Assembly: GCF_001407835.1 (NCBI RefSeq)
Contig: NZ_CYUO01000005.1
Coordinates: 310,001-374,000 of the forward strand
DNA from: Lagierella massiliensis
GTDB taxonomy: Bacteria > Bacillota > Clostridia > Tissierellales > Peptoniphilaceae
Length of the DNA stretch: 64,000 bases
Reading direction: 5' to 3'
In this document: piece by piece, positions 22,425-29,787 of the stretch
Numbering within the stretch: position 1 is the first letter of the stretch
Layout: each line of letters opens with the position of its first letter
Program-made: the position numbers and the translations under genes
The notes under the pieces: model-generated
What the model was told of the DNA's origin: nothing
The model's input: the letters and a program-made list of their open reading frames with translations, nothing else
Database searches by the model: none

Positions 22425-24652
22425 TGTATGAGAAGATACCAAAAGAATTAAAGGAGAATAATTGCTGGTGTTGTTATCGGATAATTGATGGGAGAAAAAT
22501 CCCCGTCAATGCCCGTAGTGGCAACAATGCTAAAAGCAATGATGAGTCGACTTGGTCAAGTTTTGAAGCTGCCAAAACTGGTGCCAAGGTTCATAATTGT
22601 GATGGTATCGGATATTTTTTTAAACCACCATATTTTGGTGTGGATATTGATAATGTAAATAAAGAAATTGAAGGCTATAAAGAGGGAGAAAGCAACATCA
22701 TCACCGAGTTTGTGGAAAGCTTAAAGAGTTACACGGAAATTTCTCAGTCGGGCAATGGAATTCACATCATCTGCAAGGGTGAACTTCCTGAGGGTGCAAG
22801 AAGAAAAGGTAATGTTGAAATGTATCAAAACGGACGATATTTTATAATGACTGGCAATGCTTTGACTGATAGTAGGGAAGTTTTTGAGAGGACGGAAGAG
22901 ATTAAATATCTACACTCTAAACACTTGCAGGATATAATTCAAGAGCCTAAAAGGGATGTAGCAAGTATTAATGATGATGAACTTTTTAATAAAATCATAA
23001 ACTCTAAACAAGGAGAAGCTTTTCAAAGGCTTTATGCTGGGAAGTGGGAGGGCTTTTATACTTCTCAAAGTGAAGCGGACTTGGCTTTTGCCAATATGCT
23101 TGCATTTTGGACTGGTGGGGACATAAACAGAATGGATATGATCTTCAGAAAATCCGCCCTCTTCCGTCCTAAATGGGATAGAAAAACAGCTGGAAGCACT
23201 TATGGAAATAATCTACTGGCTAAGGCTATAAGGGACTGCAAGACTTTTTATGTACCTGGTGATGAGTACAAGATTTTTTTAAAGGACACTAAAAAAATTG
23301 AAGCTTTTGATGATACTGGAAATGGAATTAGGTTTTTTAATCTTAACAAAGACATAGCACGATTTTCTTATATAGCTAAAAATTGGTACCTTTACAATGG
23401 CAAAAAATGGCAACTTGACGACAGTGGAAGTGTTAAGAGACTTGCTGACAACACTATTAAAGAAATGAAAAATGAATTTCCTCTCTTAGAGAGTGAAGAT
23501 ATGGAAAAAGCCTTTCAAAAACATTTGAAGTCAACCAGACAAAGCAGGGGCAAAAATAATATGTTAAAGGAAGCTGAACATTTGTTGCCTGTAAGACCTG
23601 GAGATTTTGATAAGAATATAAGGCTTTTTAATGTGAATAATGGATACTTGGATTTAAAGACTGGGCAACTTTATCCACATGATAGGGAGAAGTTATTCAG
23701 TAAGCAAAGTTATGTGGAATTTACTAATAAGATAGATTGTCCATTATGGGAGAATTTCTTATATGAAATTTTTGCAGGGGATAAGGAAGTAATAAATTAT
23801 ATTCAAAAGGCTGTTGGATATAGTTTAACTGGATCCACAAGAGAGCAGTGCATGTTCATACTCCATGGCTATGGAAGAAATGGTAAGTCGGTGTTTTTAG
23901 ACTTAATCAATGAAATTATGGGGGACTATGCGACAAACATTCAACCTCAAACAATTATGGTTAAGGCAGGTTTCCAAGGTGCTGCAAACAGTGACGTGGC
24001 AAGACTTAAAGGTGCAAGGTTCGTAACTACAACTGAGCCTAACGAAGGTATGAGGTTTGATGAAGGTTTAATCAAACAATTAACTGGTGGAGACAAGGTA
24101 ACTGCAAGGTTCTTGTATGAAAATGAATTTGATTTCAATCCTGAATTTAAAATATGGATTGCTACTAATCACAAGCCTATTATCAGAGGGAGAGACGACG
24201 GTATATGGCGACGTATGATTATGATACCTTTTACTGTGCAAATTCCTGATGAGAAAGTAGATAAGGACCTAAAATACAAATTAAAAAAAGAACTTAGAGG
24301 AATACTCAACTGGGCTGTTGAAGGTTGTCTCAAGTGGCAGAGAGAGGGACTTAATATGCCAGAGTCAATAAAGGCTGCCACTGAAGAGTATAAGTCTGAA
24401 ATGGACGTTATCACGGCCTTTATTGATGAGTGTTGTGTCATAGGTCCAGGAGAGAGTGTAAAAGCTAAAGATTTATACAAAGCTTATAAGAGGTGGGCTA
24501 TTGAAAATGAGCAATTTTTAATGAGTAATACGAAATTTGGTAGGGAAATTGGGATGAAGTACAAAAAAGAAAGAGGCAGGCAAGGAAATATTTACAATGG
24601 TTTGAAATTAAATTTTGACAATGAACCATACAATATATATAAATCATATTAA
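22424..24652 (+). CDS. Primase-helicase, D5/P4 family
   Basis: The 742-residue protein is a fused replication enzyme. The N-terminal third is primase-polymerase-like (YFGVDIDNV and SGNGIHIICKG carry likely metal/catalytic residues). The middle has the D5 N-terminal region. The C-terminal SF3 helicase has Walker A HGYGRNGKS at about 481-489, Walker B-like VTTTEPNEG and an IATNHKP sensor. Most phages of this type start replication near this gene; iterons follow at 24667. Confidence 0.93.
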   Translation: MYEKIPKELKENNCWCCYRIIDGRKIPVNARSGNNAKSNDESTWSSFEAAKTGAKVHNCDGIGYFFKPPYFGVDIDNVNKEIEGYKEGESNIITEFVESLKSYTEISQSGNGIHIICKGELPEGARRKGNVEMYQNGRYFIMTGNALTDSREVFERTEEIKYLHSKHLQDIIQEPKRDVASINDDELFNKIINSKQGEAFQRLYAGKWEGFYTSQSEADLAFANMLAFWTGGDINRMDMIFRKSALFRPKWDRKTAGSTYGNNLLAKAIRDCKTFYVPGDEYKIFLKDTKKIEAFDDTGNGIRFFNLNKDIARFSYIAKNWYLYNGKKWQLDDSGSVKRLADNTIKEMKNEFPLLESEDMEKAFQKHLKSTRQSRGKNNMLKEAEHLLPVRPGDFDKNIRLFNVNNGYLDLKTGQLYPHDREKLFSKQSYVEFTNKIDCPLWENFLYEIFAGDKEVINYIQKAVGYSLTGSTREQCMFILHGYGRNGKSVFLDLINEIMGDYATNIQPQTIMVKAGFQGAANSDVARLKGARFVTTTEPNEGMRFDEGLIKQLTGGDKVTARFLYENEFDFNPEFKIWIATNHKPIIRGRDDGIWRRMIMIPFTVQIPDEKVDKDLKYKLKKELRGILNWAVEGCLKWQREGLNMPESIKAATEEYKSEMDVITAFIDECCVIGPGESVKAKDLYKAYKRWAIENEQFLMSNTKFGREIGMKYKKERGRQGNIYNGLKLNFDNEPYNIYKSY

Positions 24653-24666
24653 TTATTGTGTAGGGT

Positions 24667-24830
24667 TTGTGTATAGTTTGTGTATAGTTTGAAAAAATGA
24701 AACCATTGATATTACTGGTCTGTGTATAGTTGTGTATAGTTTGTATACTTCTTTGTAAGTTTTAGGATAAAAAAATAAATATATATAAGTATATAGAAAA
24801 CGGTCAAAACCCTACACAACTATACACACT
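24667..24830. repeat. Iteron array, candidate replication origin
   Basis: TTGTGTATAGT occurs at 24667-24677 and 24678-24688 (11-bp period). TGTGTATAGT occurs at 24721-24730 and 24731-24740 (10-bp period). An inverted set CCCTACACAACTATACACAC lies at 24810-24829 and mirrors GTGTAGGGTTTGTGTATAG at 24658. The AT-rich DNA between could be an unwinding element. It follows the primase-helicase gene directly. Confidence 0.65.
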
Positions 24831-24846
24831 TATTTTAGAGGTGACT

Positions 24847-25158
24847 ATGAAAGAAATTGATGTACAAAATTCTATAAGAATTGGAGTAGCAGATATAGCT
24901 TTAATTTTTAGGGCAAATGTTGGAGGTTTTAAGACTGAAGATGGAAGATTTATTACAACTGGACTACCTGCTGGATTTCCTGATTTGTTTGGAGTAAGGA
25001 AAAACGACGGAAAGGCTGTTTTTATAGAAGTTAAAAATGAGAAGGGAAAACCATCTGAAAAACAATTAAAAATGGGAGAAGTTTTAAAAAAGACAGGTGC
25101 TAATTGGGGTATTGCAAGGTCAGTGGAAGATGCAAGGAGGATAATTAATGAGAATTGA
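24847..25158 (+). CDS. VRR-NUC nuclease
   Basis: The 103-residue protein has the VRR-NUC core: ANVGGFKTEDGRFITTGLPA, GFPDLFGVRKND and AVFIEVKNEKGKPSEKQ, with D...ExK catalytic residues. Phage members act on branched DNA during replication or packaging. Start at 24847 is favoured by AGAGGTGA just upstream. Confidence 0.93.
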   Translation: MKEIDVQNSIRIGVADIALIFRANVGGFKTEDGRFITTGLPAGFPDLFGVRKNDGKAVFIEVKNEKGKPSEKQLKMGEVLKKTGANWGIARSVEDARRIINEN

Positions 25159-25678
25159 CGAATTGAGAGATGAAATTGATAAACTGGGACAAAAGTATAA
25201 TGAAGAATTTTTAGTTGAGGAGCTTGAAAATTCTGATGGTGACTCATATATCAAAGTGTATATAAATTATTCGTGGGAGCTTTACGATGTTGCAAGAATT
25301 GAGTTAGACAAAAGATATGCTTTTAGCATGATTGAGGAAGGCTTTGATGGTCTTCCTGAAGAACTACAAAAAGAACTTTTTGAAATTTTAGTAGAGTTTG
25401 TAAGAACACCTGTAGGTGAAAGGGAAGAAGAGGAAAAGAAATATCAGTATAGGCTAAAAGAAAAGTATTTGTGGCTAAAAAATACTTCCGACAAAGAAAA
25501 TTATTATTTAAATATTCATCTTTTTAAAGAAAGTGGTAGAGGAAGTGTATTGTTAAGCAGTCAAGGAGGTACAGATTTGTATAAAACTGAATTTACTGAT
25601 GAGGAAATAAAAGAAGTTGTAGAAAAATTTGATGTTGATTTAAACATGTTTGACAAGATTGAGGTGGAAGATGATTAA
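25148..25678 (+). CDS. Hypothetical phage protein
   Basis: The 176-residue acidic protein starts with a helix (RIDELRDEIDKLGQKY) and then alternates strands and charged helices, with a GSVLLSSQGGTDLY strand pair near the C-terminus. I do not recognise a family. Its start overlaps the VRR-NUC gene by 11 bp. Confidence 0.65.
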   Translation: MRIDELRDEIDKLGQKYNEEFLVEELENSDGDSYIKVYINYSWELYDVARIELDKRYAFSMIEEGFDGLPEELQKELFEILVEFVRTPVGEREEEEKKYQYRLKEKYLWLKNTSDKENYYLNIHLFKESGRGSVLLSSQGGTDLYKTEFTDEEIKEVVEKFDVDLNMFDKIEVEDD

Positions 25679-25862
25679 AGAAGAATTTGGAGATGTTGTT
25701 TTAAAAAAGGTAGATGAAAAAAGTAAAGAGATAGAAATGAATTTTGCCCGTTATAAAGAAACAGAAAATCCTGATTTTTTAAGAATATGCACTGAAGCAA
25801 AAGGCTTTAATGATGGGATTGAATGGATTTTGAAAAAAGTACAGGAGATTGATTATGTATGA
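25671..25862 (+). CDS. Small hypothetical phage protein
   Basis: Start at 25671, inside the end of the previous gene, with GAGGTGGAAG as ribosome site. The 63 residues are helical and charged. It overlaps the next start (ATGA). Confidence 0.6.
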   Translation: MIKEEFGDVVLKKVDEKSKEIEMNFARYKETENPDFLRICTEAKGFNDGIEWILKKVQEIDYV

Positions 25863-26035
25863 TAGAAGAGTGTATCGGTAGAGAAATTGTTGAAGAAGCG
25901 GATTATATAAAGGATCTTGCTAATCATCTTGAAAGATACAGTAAAAGTTATTATGAATTAGGTCGGATTGCTCTTGAGGTTGAGAGAATTGGATATGAGG
26001 TGATGGTTTCAAATGGAGAGGGATATAAAAATTGA
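25859..26035 (+). CDS. Small hypothetical phage protein
   Basis: A 58-codon frame starts at ATG 25859, overlapping the previous stop by four bases. It begins MIEECIGREIVEEADYIKDL and is helical. Stop-start coupling on both sides supports it as a real gene. Confidence 0.6.
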   Translation: MIEECIGREIVEEADYIKDLANHLERYSKSYYELGRIALEVERIGYEVMVSNGEGYKN

Positions 26036-26432
26036 GTTAAGGAATATTTCCAAGTTGGAGTATCAAATTTTTGAAGAGTTTGAAGAACTTGAATACTTGA
26101 ATTCTTTGAAGACTTCGATTAAAAGTTTTGATTATTCTTCTGAAAAAGTAAAATCATCTCCTAAAAATAAAGACTTCGCTGATATCATTAGTAAAATTTC
26201 TGATTTGGAAAAAAGGGTGTGTATGCACTTAAATGAGCTGATAATAAAAAGACAGAGGGCTTGTAAGTTGTTTGAAGTTTTACCGACTGAACTTTGTGAT
26301 GTAATGAAGCTAAAGTACTTATATAATTATAGTTTTGAGGAGATTTCTCAAAGGCTTAGTTATAGTCTTAGGCATGTGTATAGACTTCATGGACAGGCTT
26401 TACAAATACTTAGAAAAGAACCAGGGTGTTAA
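26013..26432 (+). CDS. ArpU/RinA-like late transcription regulator (DUF1492 type)
   Basis: The 139 residues have an N-terminal helical region and a C-terminal sigma-70 region 4-like HTH (LKYLYNYSFEEISQRLSYSL, then RHVYRLHGQALQIL). These proteins lie at the end of the early operon in Firmicutes phages and turn on late genes. It converges with the minus-strand gene at 26429 (4-bp overlap). Confidence 0.8.
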   Translation: MERDIKIELRNISKLEYQIFEEFEELEYLNSLKTSIKSFDYSSEKVKSSPKNKDFADIISKISDLEKRVCMHLNELIIKRQRACKLFEVLPTELCDVMKLKYLYNYSFEEISQRLSYSLRHVYRLHGQALQILRKEPGC

Positions 26433-26623
26433 TCTGGTTCTTTTGAGTTTTTATTTTCTTTTTGGAAGATTTCTAAAAGCTCTTCCATGTCTTCTTTTGT
26501 TGCCCAATGTCTTACGAATGTTCTTGCTGAAGAACGATAGGATCCATATTTGGCATCTTTAGGATTTCTCTTTCTCCAATTATTTGTTGCTCTTTTTTGA
26601 GACTCACTTGTTTTTTGCTCCAT
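26429..26623 (-). CDS. Small conserved phage protein, unknown
   Basis: The 64 residues are basic at the start (KTSESQKRATNNWRKRNPKD) and acidic at the end. The SARTFVRHWA segment suggests a helix-turn-helix-like or RNA-binding piece, without proof. It is the last gene of a leftward mini-operon from the promoter at 26909-26937. Confidence 0.65.
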   Translation of the reverse strand: MEQKTSESQKRATNNWRKRNPKDAKYGSYRSSARTFVRHWATKEDMEELLEIFQKENKNSKEPD

Positions 26624-26624
26624 G

Positions 26625-26711
26625 TTATTTATCCTTTCTGTTTTTTAGTTGTACAAATAGGTTTAATGTTGCACTCATCATAAAGATAATTGACAAAATT
26701 AGTTTAATCAT
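26625..26711 (-). CDS. 28-residue hydrophobic micropeptide
   Basis: The frame MIKLILSIIFMMSATLNLFV, then a KNRKDK tail, ends one base before the next gene's start, suggesting coupled translation. No clear ribosome site is visible. It resembles the tiny membrane peptides at 17411 and 17591. Confidence 0.45.
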   Translation of the reverse strand: MIKLILSIIFMMSATLNLFVQLKNRKDK

Positions 26712-26723
26712 GTTCTTAAGTGG

Positions 26724-26775
26724 TATAATATATATGACCCCTTAAAGGGGAGGGGCTTATTTGCCCCTTTTGTTC
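26724..26775 (+). promoter_or_regulatory. Extended -10 promoter and short terminated transcript opposite the micro-toxin 3' end
   Basis: TGGTATAAT (26721-26729) is an extended -10. CCCCTTAAAGGGG (26738-26750) and GGGGC...GCCCC plus TTTT (26752-26771) follow. The latter is a rightward terminator overlapping the stop of the minus-strand micropeptide gene at 26757. This could be a very short antisense RNA or simply a bidirectional terminator. Confidence 0.4.
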
Positions 26776-26852
26776 TTGATAGCTACTATTAGTGAGATTG
26801 TGCTTGCGATGCTACCCACTATTGTAGCTATCATTGTTATTATATCAACCAC
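26757..26852 (-). CDS. 31-residue hydrophobic peptide, type I toxin/holin-like
   Basis: GTG at 26852 follows AAAGGTGG by about 7 nt (a second GTG at 26861 would add three residues). The peptide starts VDIITMIATIVGSIASTISL and ends IKNKRGK: one transmembrane helix with a basic tail, as in small holin-like toxins of Firmicutes prophages. It has its own strong promoter with a 22-bp palindrome and a leader hairpin. The toxin role is inferred from size, shape and promoter. Confidence 0.6.
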   Translation of the reverse strand: MVDIITMIATIVGSIASTISLIVAIKNKRGK

Positions 26853-26881
26853 TTTTTTCACCACCTTTCTTTTTAAGATTT

Positions 26882-26937
26882 GAGATGATTTCCTCATCTC
26901 TTAATTATATTATATACCATGGTATATAATTTGTCAA
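26882..26937 (-). promoter_or_regulatory. Strong leftward promoter with 22-bp palindromic operator and leader hairpin
   Basis: On the minus strand: TTGACA (complement of 26932-26937), 17-bp spacer, TATAAT (complement of 26909-26914). The perfect 22-bp palindrome at 26909-26930 (centred on CCATGG) covers the spacer and -10. The transcript leader contains GAGATGA/TCATCTC (26882-26900). Confidence 0.85.
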
Positions 26938-26970
26938 CACTTTTCCAAGTTTTTTAAGTTTTTTTAAAAG

Positions 26971-27020
26971 ATGTCATGAAATGTCACTAAATGTCATGAA
27001 ATGTCATTGAATGTCAGTAT
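26971..27020. repeat. Five tandem 10-bp repeats (ATGTCATGAA)
   Basis: Units at 26971, 26981, 26991, 27001 and 27011 read ATGTCATGAA, ATGTCACTAA, ATGTCATGAA, ATGTCATTGA, ATGTCAGTAT. The exact helical period suggests side-by-side binding of a phage protein, for example the late regulator or small terminase. Confidence 0.75.
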
Positions 27021-27072
27021 TAAACTATGATACTATTAAGATGTGAAAAAATATTCGATTCAATATATCACT

Positions 27073-27100
27073 GGCACTCTATTATAGGGTGCCTTTTTTC
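27073..27100 (+). terminator. Terminator-like hairpin
   Basis: GGCACTC/GGGTGCC is followed by TTTTTT, downstream of the 10-bp repeats. It may end a short RNA or insulate the region. Confidence 0.7.
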
Positions 27101-27110
27101 ATGTGTTTAA

Positions 27111-27278
27111 TTACACCTCCTTTCTTACGGCGAATATGCGACGGCACGGGATTGGCCTAACCGGCAGTATTGGAAATTAGAGGACTTGGCCATACATAAC
27201 AGGAAGGTTCATTGTTTTATCAATGACCAGGGATCATATACTCGTACAAAAGGCAGGGGTGGGAGCAATGAGTATTAA
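27111..27278 (+). pseudogene. Start-less, GC-richer open frame, unknown
   Basis: Between TAA at 27108 and TAA at 27276 a 55-codon frame reads YGEYATARDWPNRQYWKLED and later GSYTRTKGRGGSNEY. It looks like protein coding, but there is no ATG, GTG or TTG near its beginning. Its GC content is clearly above the surrounding DNA. It is the same in copy 2. It could be a gene fragment, a recoded ORF or a structured RNA/packaging site. Confidence 0.45.
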
Positions 27279-27341
27279 AATTTACATAAATTTATAGAAG
27301 AGCAGATATATCGGCTTTTTTTATCGGAAAGTAAAAAATAC

Positions 27342-27375
27342 TTGAAATACGGTATCATATATGGTATCATATAAT
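27342..27375 (+). promoter_or_regulatory. hicAB promoter with direct-repeat operator
   Basis: TTGAAA (27342-27347), 17 bp, TATCAT (27365-27370). GGTATCATATA occurs at 27351-27361 and 27363-27373, a 12-bp period, likely bound by HicB. Confidence 0.65.
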
Positions 27376-27396
27376 CAAGAAAGGAGATGAGAACAA

Positions 27397-27624
27397 TTGC
27401 AAATTGATAAGATAATAAAGAAAATGAGATTGCAACCGAATGGCTTAAGACCTCAAGAACTTGATAAGGTACTTAAATATTATGGCTATTATGTAAGTGG
27501 TCAGAGGGGTTCACATAAGCAGTATAGGCATAAAATAAAAAGACCTATCACTGTAGTTCAAGAGAATCCAGCTGATAGGTACATTGTAAATCAAATTTTA
27601 GATATTATTGATAGTGAGGGATAA
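27397..27624 (+). CDS. hicA: HicA mRNA interferase toxin
   Basis: The start is TTG at 27397 after AAAGGAGATGAG. The 75 residues show the HicA dsRBD-like fold with RGSHKQYRHK, whose His is the family's catalytic residue. HicA cleaves mRNA and is neutralised by HicB, encoded 85 bp downstream. Two hairpins lie between the genes (27610-27635 and 27635-27660). Confidence 0.95.
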   Translation: MQIDKIIKKMRLQPNGLRPQELDKVLKYYGYYVSGQRGSHKQYRHKIKRPITVVQENPADRYIVNQILDIIDSEG

Positions 27625-27708
27625 GCCTTACTATCAATAAGATTATATATTATCTTATTGTAAATGTTAACATCTTCTAATAGAATCATGAAAAATAGGA
27701 GGTAAAAT

Positions 27709-28059
27709 ATGGCACTAAAGGAGGAAAGAGTTTTGGATTTAGGTTATACTGAAATTATCAAAAAAATACAAGATGAAGACGGAGATTTGTATATTGGTAG
27801 TTTTTTAGAGATACCTGAAGCTGAAACTTATGCAAGGACTAAAGAAGAGCTTGATAAAAGAATGCAAGAAGTGTTGGAAATGAGCATTGAAGTTAGAAAA
27901 GAAAATAATGAAATGATTCCTGATCCTATTGGTGATGATAATTTTTCTGGGAAATTTACTTTGAGACTTCCAAAATCACTCCATAAGCTTTTATCAATTC
28001 AAGCGGAAAAAGAGGGAATTAGTTTAAACCAATATGCTTTATATAAATTAAGCAGATAA
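27709..28059 (+). CDS. hicB: HicB antitoxin
   Basis: The 116 residues comprise the HicB partial RNase H-like domain (DGDLYIGSFLEIPEAETYAR, then TKEELDKRMQEVLEM) and a C-terminal ribbon-helix-helix (FTLRLPKSLHKLLSIQAEKE). It binds HicA and should repress the promoter at 27342-27370. AGGAGG lies before the ATG. Confidence 0.95.
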   Translation: MALKEERVLDLGYTEIIKKIQDEDGDLYIGSFLEIPEAETYARTKEELDKRMQEVLEMSIEVRKENNEMIPDPIGDDNFSGKFTLRLPKSLHKLLSIQAEKEGISLNQYALYKLSR

Positions 28060-28076
28060 TAAAATCTTTTAAATTA

Positions 28077-28106
28077 GGATTATCCAATTGAGGGTAGTCC
28101 TTTTTT
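28077..28106 (+). terminator. Terminator after hicB
   Basis: GGATTATCC / GGGTAGTCC pairs along 9 bp with two G-U pairs, loop AATTGA, then TTTTTT. Confidence 0.85.
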
Positions 28107-28128
28107 ATGCAAGAAAGGAGCTGATGGT

Positions 28129-28554
28129 ATGGCTTTGACGGCTAAACAAAAGCGATTTGCTGATGAGTTTATCATCAGCGGAAATATATATCAGTCTGCG
28201 ATTAATGCGGGTTATTCTGAAAATTATGCAAAGGCTCAATCTTGTAAGTTGTTGGAAAATGTTGGAATAAAAACATATATAGAGGACAAGGTAAAAGAGA
28301 TTGAGGATGAAAAGATAGCAAAGCAGGAAGAGGTATTAAGGTATTTAACTTCTGTTTTAAGAGGAGAAGAAACTGAGGAAGTTTTGATTGGCACTGGGAA
28401 GGGTCGACAAAGTGTTACAAGTGTGGAAGTTTCTGCGAAGGACAGAATAAAAGCTGCTGAACTTATTGGTAAGCGTTATTGTTTGTGGACGGACAAGCAG
28501 GAGATGGACGTTGATATGAGTTTAAAGGTTGAGGTTGATTATGGCGACGATTAA
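28129..28554 (+). CDS. terS: Terminase small subunit (Terminase_2 family)
   Basis: The 141 residues start with the typical LTAKQKRFADEFIISGN, followed by an HTH (NIYQSAINAGYSENYAK) that recognises the packaging site. The C-terminus has SAKDRIKAAELIGKRY. Ribosome site AAGGAG. It overlaps the large subunit by 14 bp. Confidence 0.95.
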   Translation: MALTAKQKRFADEFIISGNIYQSAINAGYSENYAKAQSCKLLENVGIKTYIEDKVKEIEDEKIAKQEEVLRYLTSVLRGEETEEVLIGTGKGRQSVTSVEVSAKDRIKAAELIGKRYCLWTDKQEMDVDMSLKVEVDYGDD

Positions 28555-29785
28555 GGTTGATTTTAATAAATCCTTTAAACCTGTCCACGAGTCTACTTGT
28601 CGTTATATTGCCATGAAGGGTAGTGCAGGTAGTGGTAAGTCTGTAGACACGGCTATGGGTTATATTTTACGTCTTATGAAGGACAAGGGAAGAAACTTAC
28701 TTGTGATGCGTAAGTCGGAAGTGACAAATAGGGACAGTACTTTCTCTGAGCTTTTAAGTGCAATTTCAAAGATGGGAGTTGACCAATATTGGAAAAGTAC
28801 TTTATCGCCTTTAAAGATTACTTGTATCAATGGCAATTCTATAATTTTTAGGGGATGTAATGATGAGAAACAACGAGAGAAGTTAAAGTCAATCACTTTT
28901 GAAAAGGGAAAACTTACTGATGTGTGGCTTGAAGAGGCTACGGAGTTTACTCAGTCGGATTTTGAGATTATAGATGACCGTCTTAGAGGAGAATTACCTG
29001 AAAATCAGTTTTATCAAATCAAGCTTACTTTTAATCCTGTGAGTAAAAATCATTGGATAAAGGAGGCTTTTTTTGATAGGGTTGATAAAAATGTTCTGGC
29101 ACACTCTTCAAGCTATTTAGATAATCGCTTTATAGATAAGGCTTATCACGAGCGTATGGAGCGTAGAAAAGTTTTAGATCCTGACGGTTACAGAATTTAT
29201 GGATTAGGCGATTGGGGAGAAGTTGGCGGACTAATACTTACAAATTATGAAATAAAAGACTTTGAATATACTTTTGATTACTTTGATGATGTTGCTATGG
29301 GTCAAGACTTTGGATATAATCATGCGAATTGTATTTTGTTACTAGGATACAAGGACGGAGATATTTATATTTTAAAAGAGCTTTACGTTTATGAAAAAGA
29401 TACATCTGAGATTATAGATATGGCAAAGAAGTTTTCAAAGGATGTGACCATGTGGTGTGACTCTGCGGAGCCTGACAGAATTAAGATGTGGCGAAGGGCA
29501 GGGTACCAAGCGAAGGCTGTGAGTAAGGAAACTACAAGAGGACAGAAGTATCAGTCGGTACAGATTGATTGGTTAAAGCAAAGAAAAATATTTATTCATC
29601 CTTCATGCGTAAATACTTTGAAGGAGATATCGCAGTGGAAGTGGAAGAAAAACGAAGTCACGGGAGACTATTTAGATGAACCTGTGGCTTTTTTTGATGA
29701 CGCAATGGCAGCCCTCAGATATGGTGTTGAGGGCTGGAGAAAAAACAAGAGGGTTAAACTTAATATTTTGAAAGGGGGGATTTAG
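28541..29785 (+). CDS. terL: Terminase large subunit (PBSX type)
   Basis: Start at 28541, inside terS. The 414-residue packaging motor has Walker A GSAGSGKS (27-34), Walker B TDVWLEEATEF (about 129-139) and C-terminal RNase H-like nuclease motifs AMGQDFGYNHAN and MWCDSAEPD. It pumps DNA into proheads through the portal encoded next. Confidence 0.97.
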   Translation: MATIKVDFNKSFKPVHESTCRYIAMKGSAGSGKSVDTAMGYILRLMKDKGRNLLVMRKSEVTNRDSTFSELLSAISKMGVDQYWKSTLSPLKITCINGNSIIFRGCNDEKQREKLKSITFEKGKLTDVWLEEATEFTQSDFEIIDDRLRGELPENQFYQIKLTFNPVSKNHWIKEAFFDRVDKNVLAHSSSYLDNRFIDKAYHERMERRKVLDPDGYRIYGLGDWGEVGGLILTNYEIKDFEYTFDYFDDVAMGQDFGYNHANCILLLGYKDGDIYILKELYVYEKDTSEIIDMAKKFSKDVTMWCDSAEPDRIKMWRRAGYQAKAVSKETTRGQKYQSVQIDWLKQRKIFIHPSCVNTLKEISQWKWKKNEVTGDYLDEPVAFFDDAMAALRYGVEGWRKNKRVKLNILKGGI

Positions 29786-29787
29786 GT

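Noticed and set aside
24804..25247. 147-codon minus-strand frame opposite the VRR-NUC gene
   Set aside because: It overlaps a clear VRR-NUC domain and the iteron array and has no recognisable protein pattern.
26971..27020. CRISPR array
   Set aside because: The 10-bp units are contiguous, with no spacers; no cas genes occur in the window.
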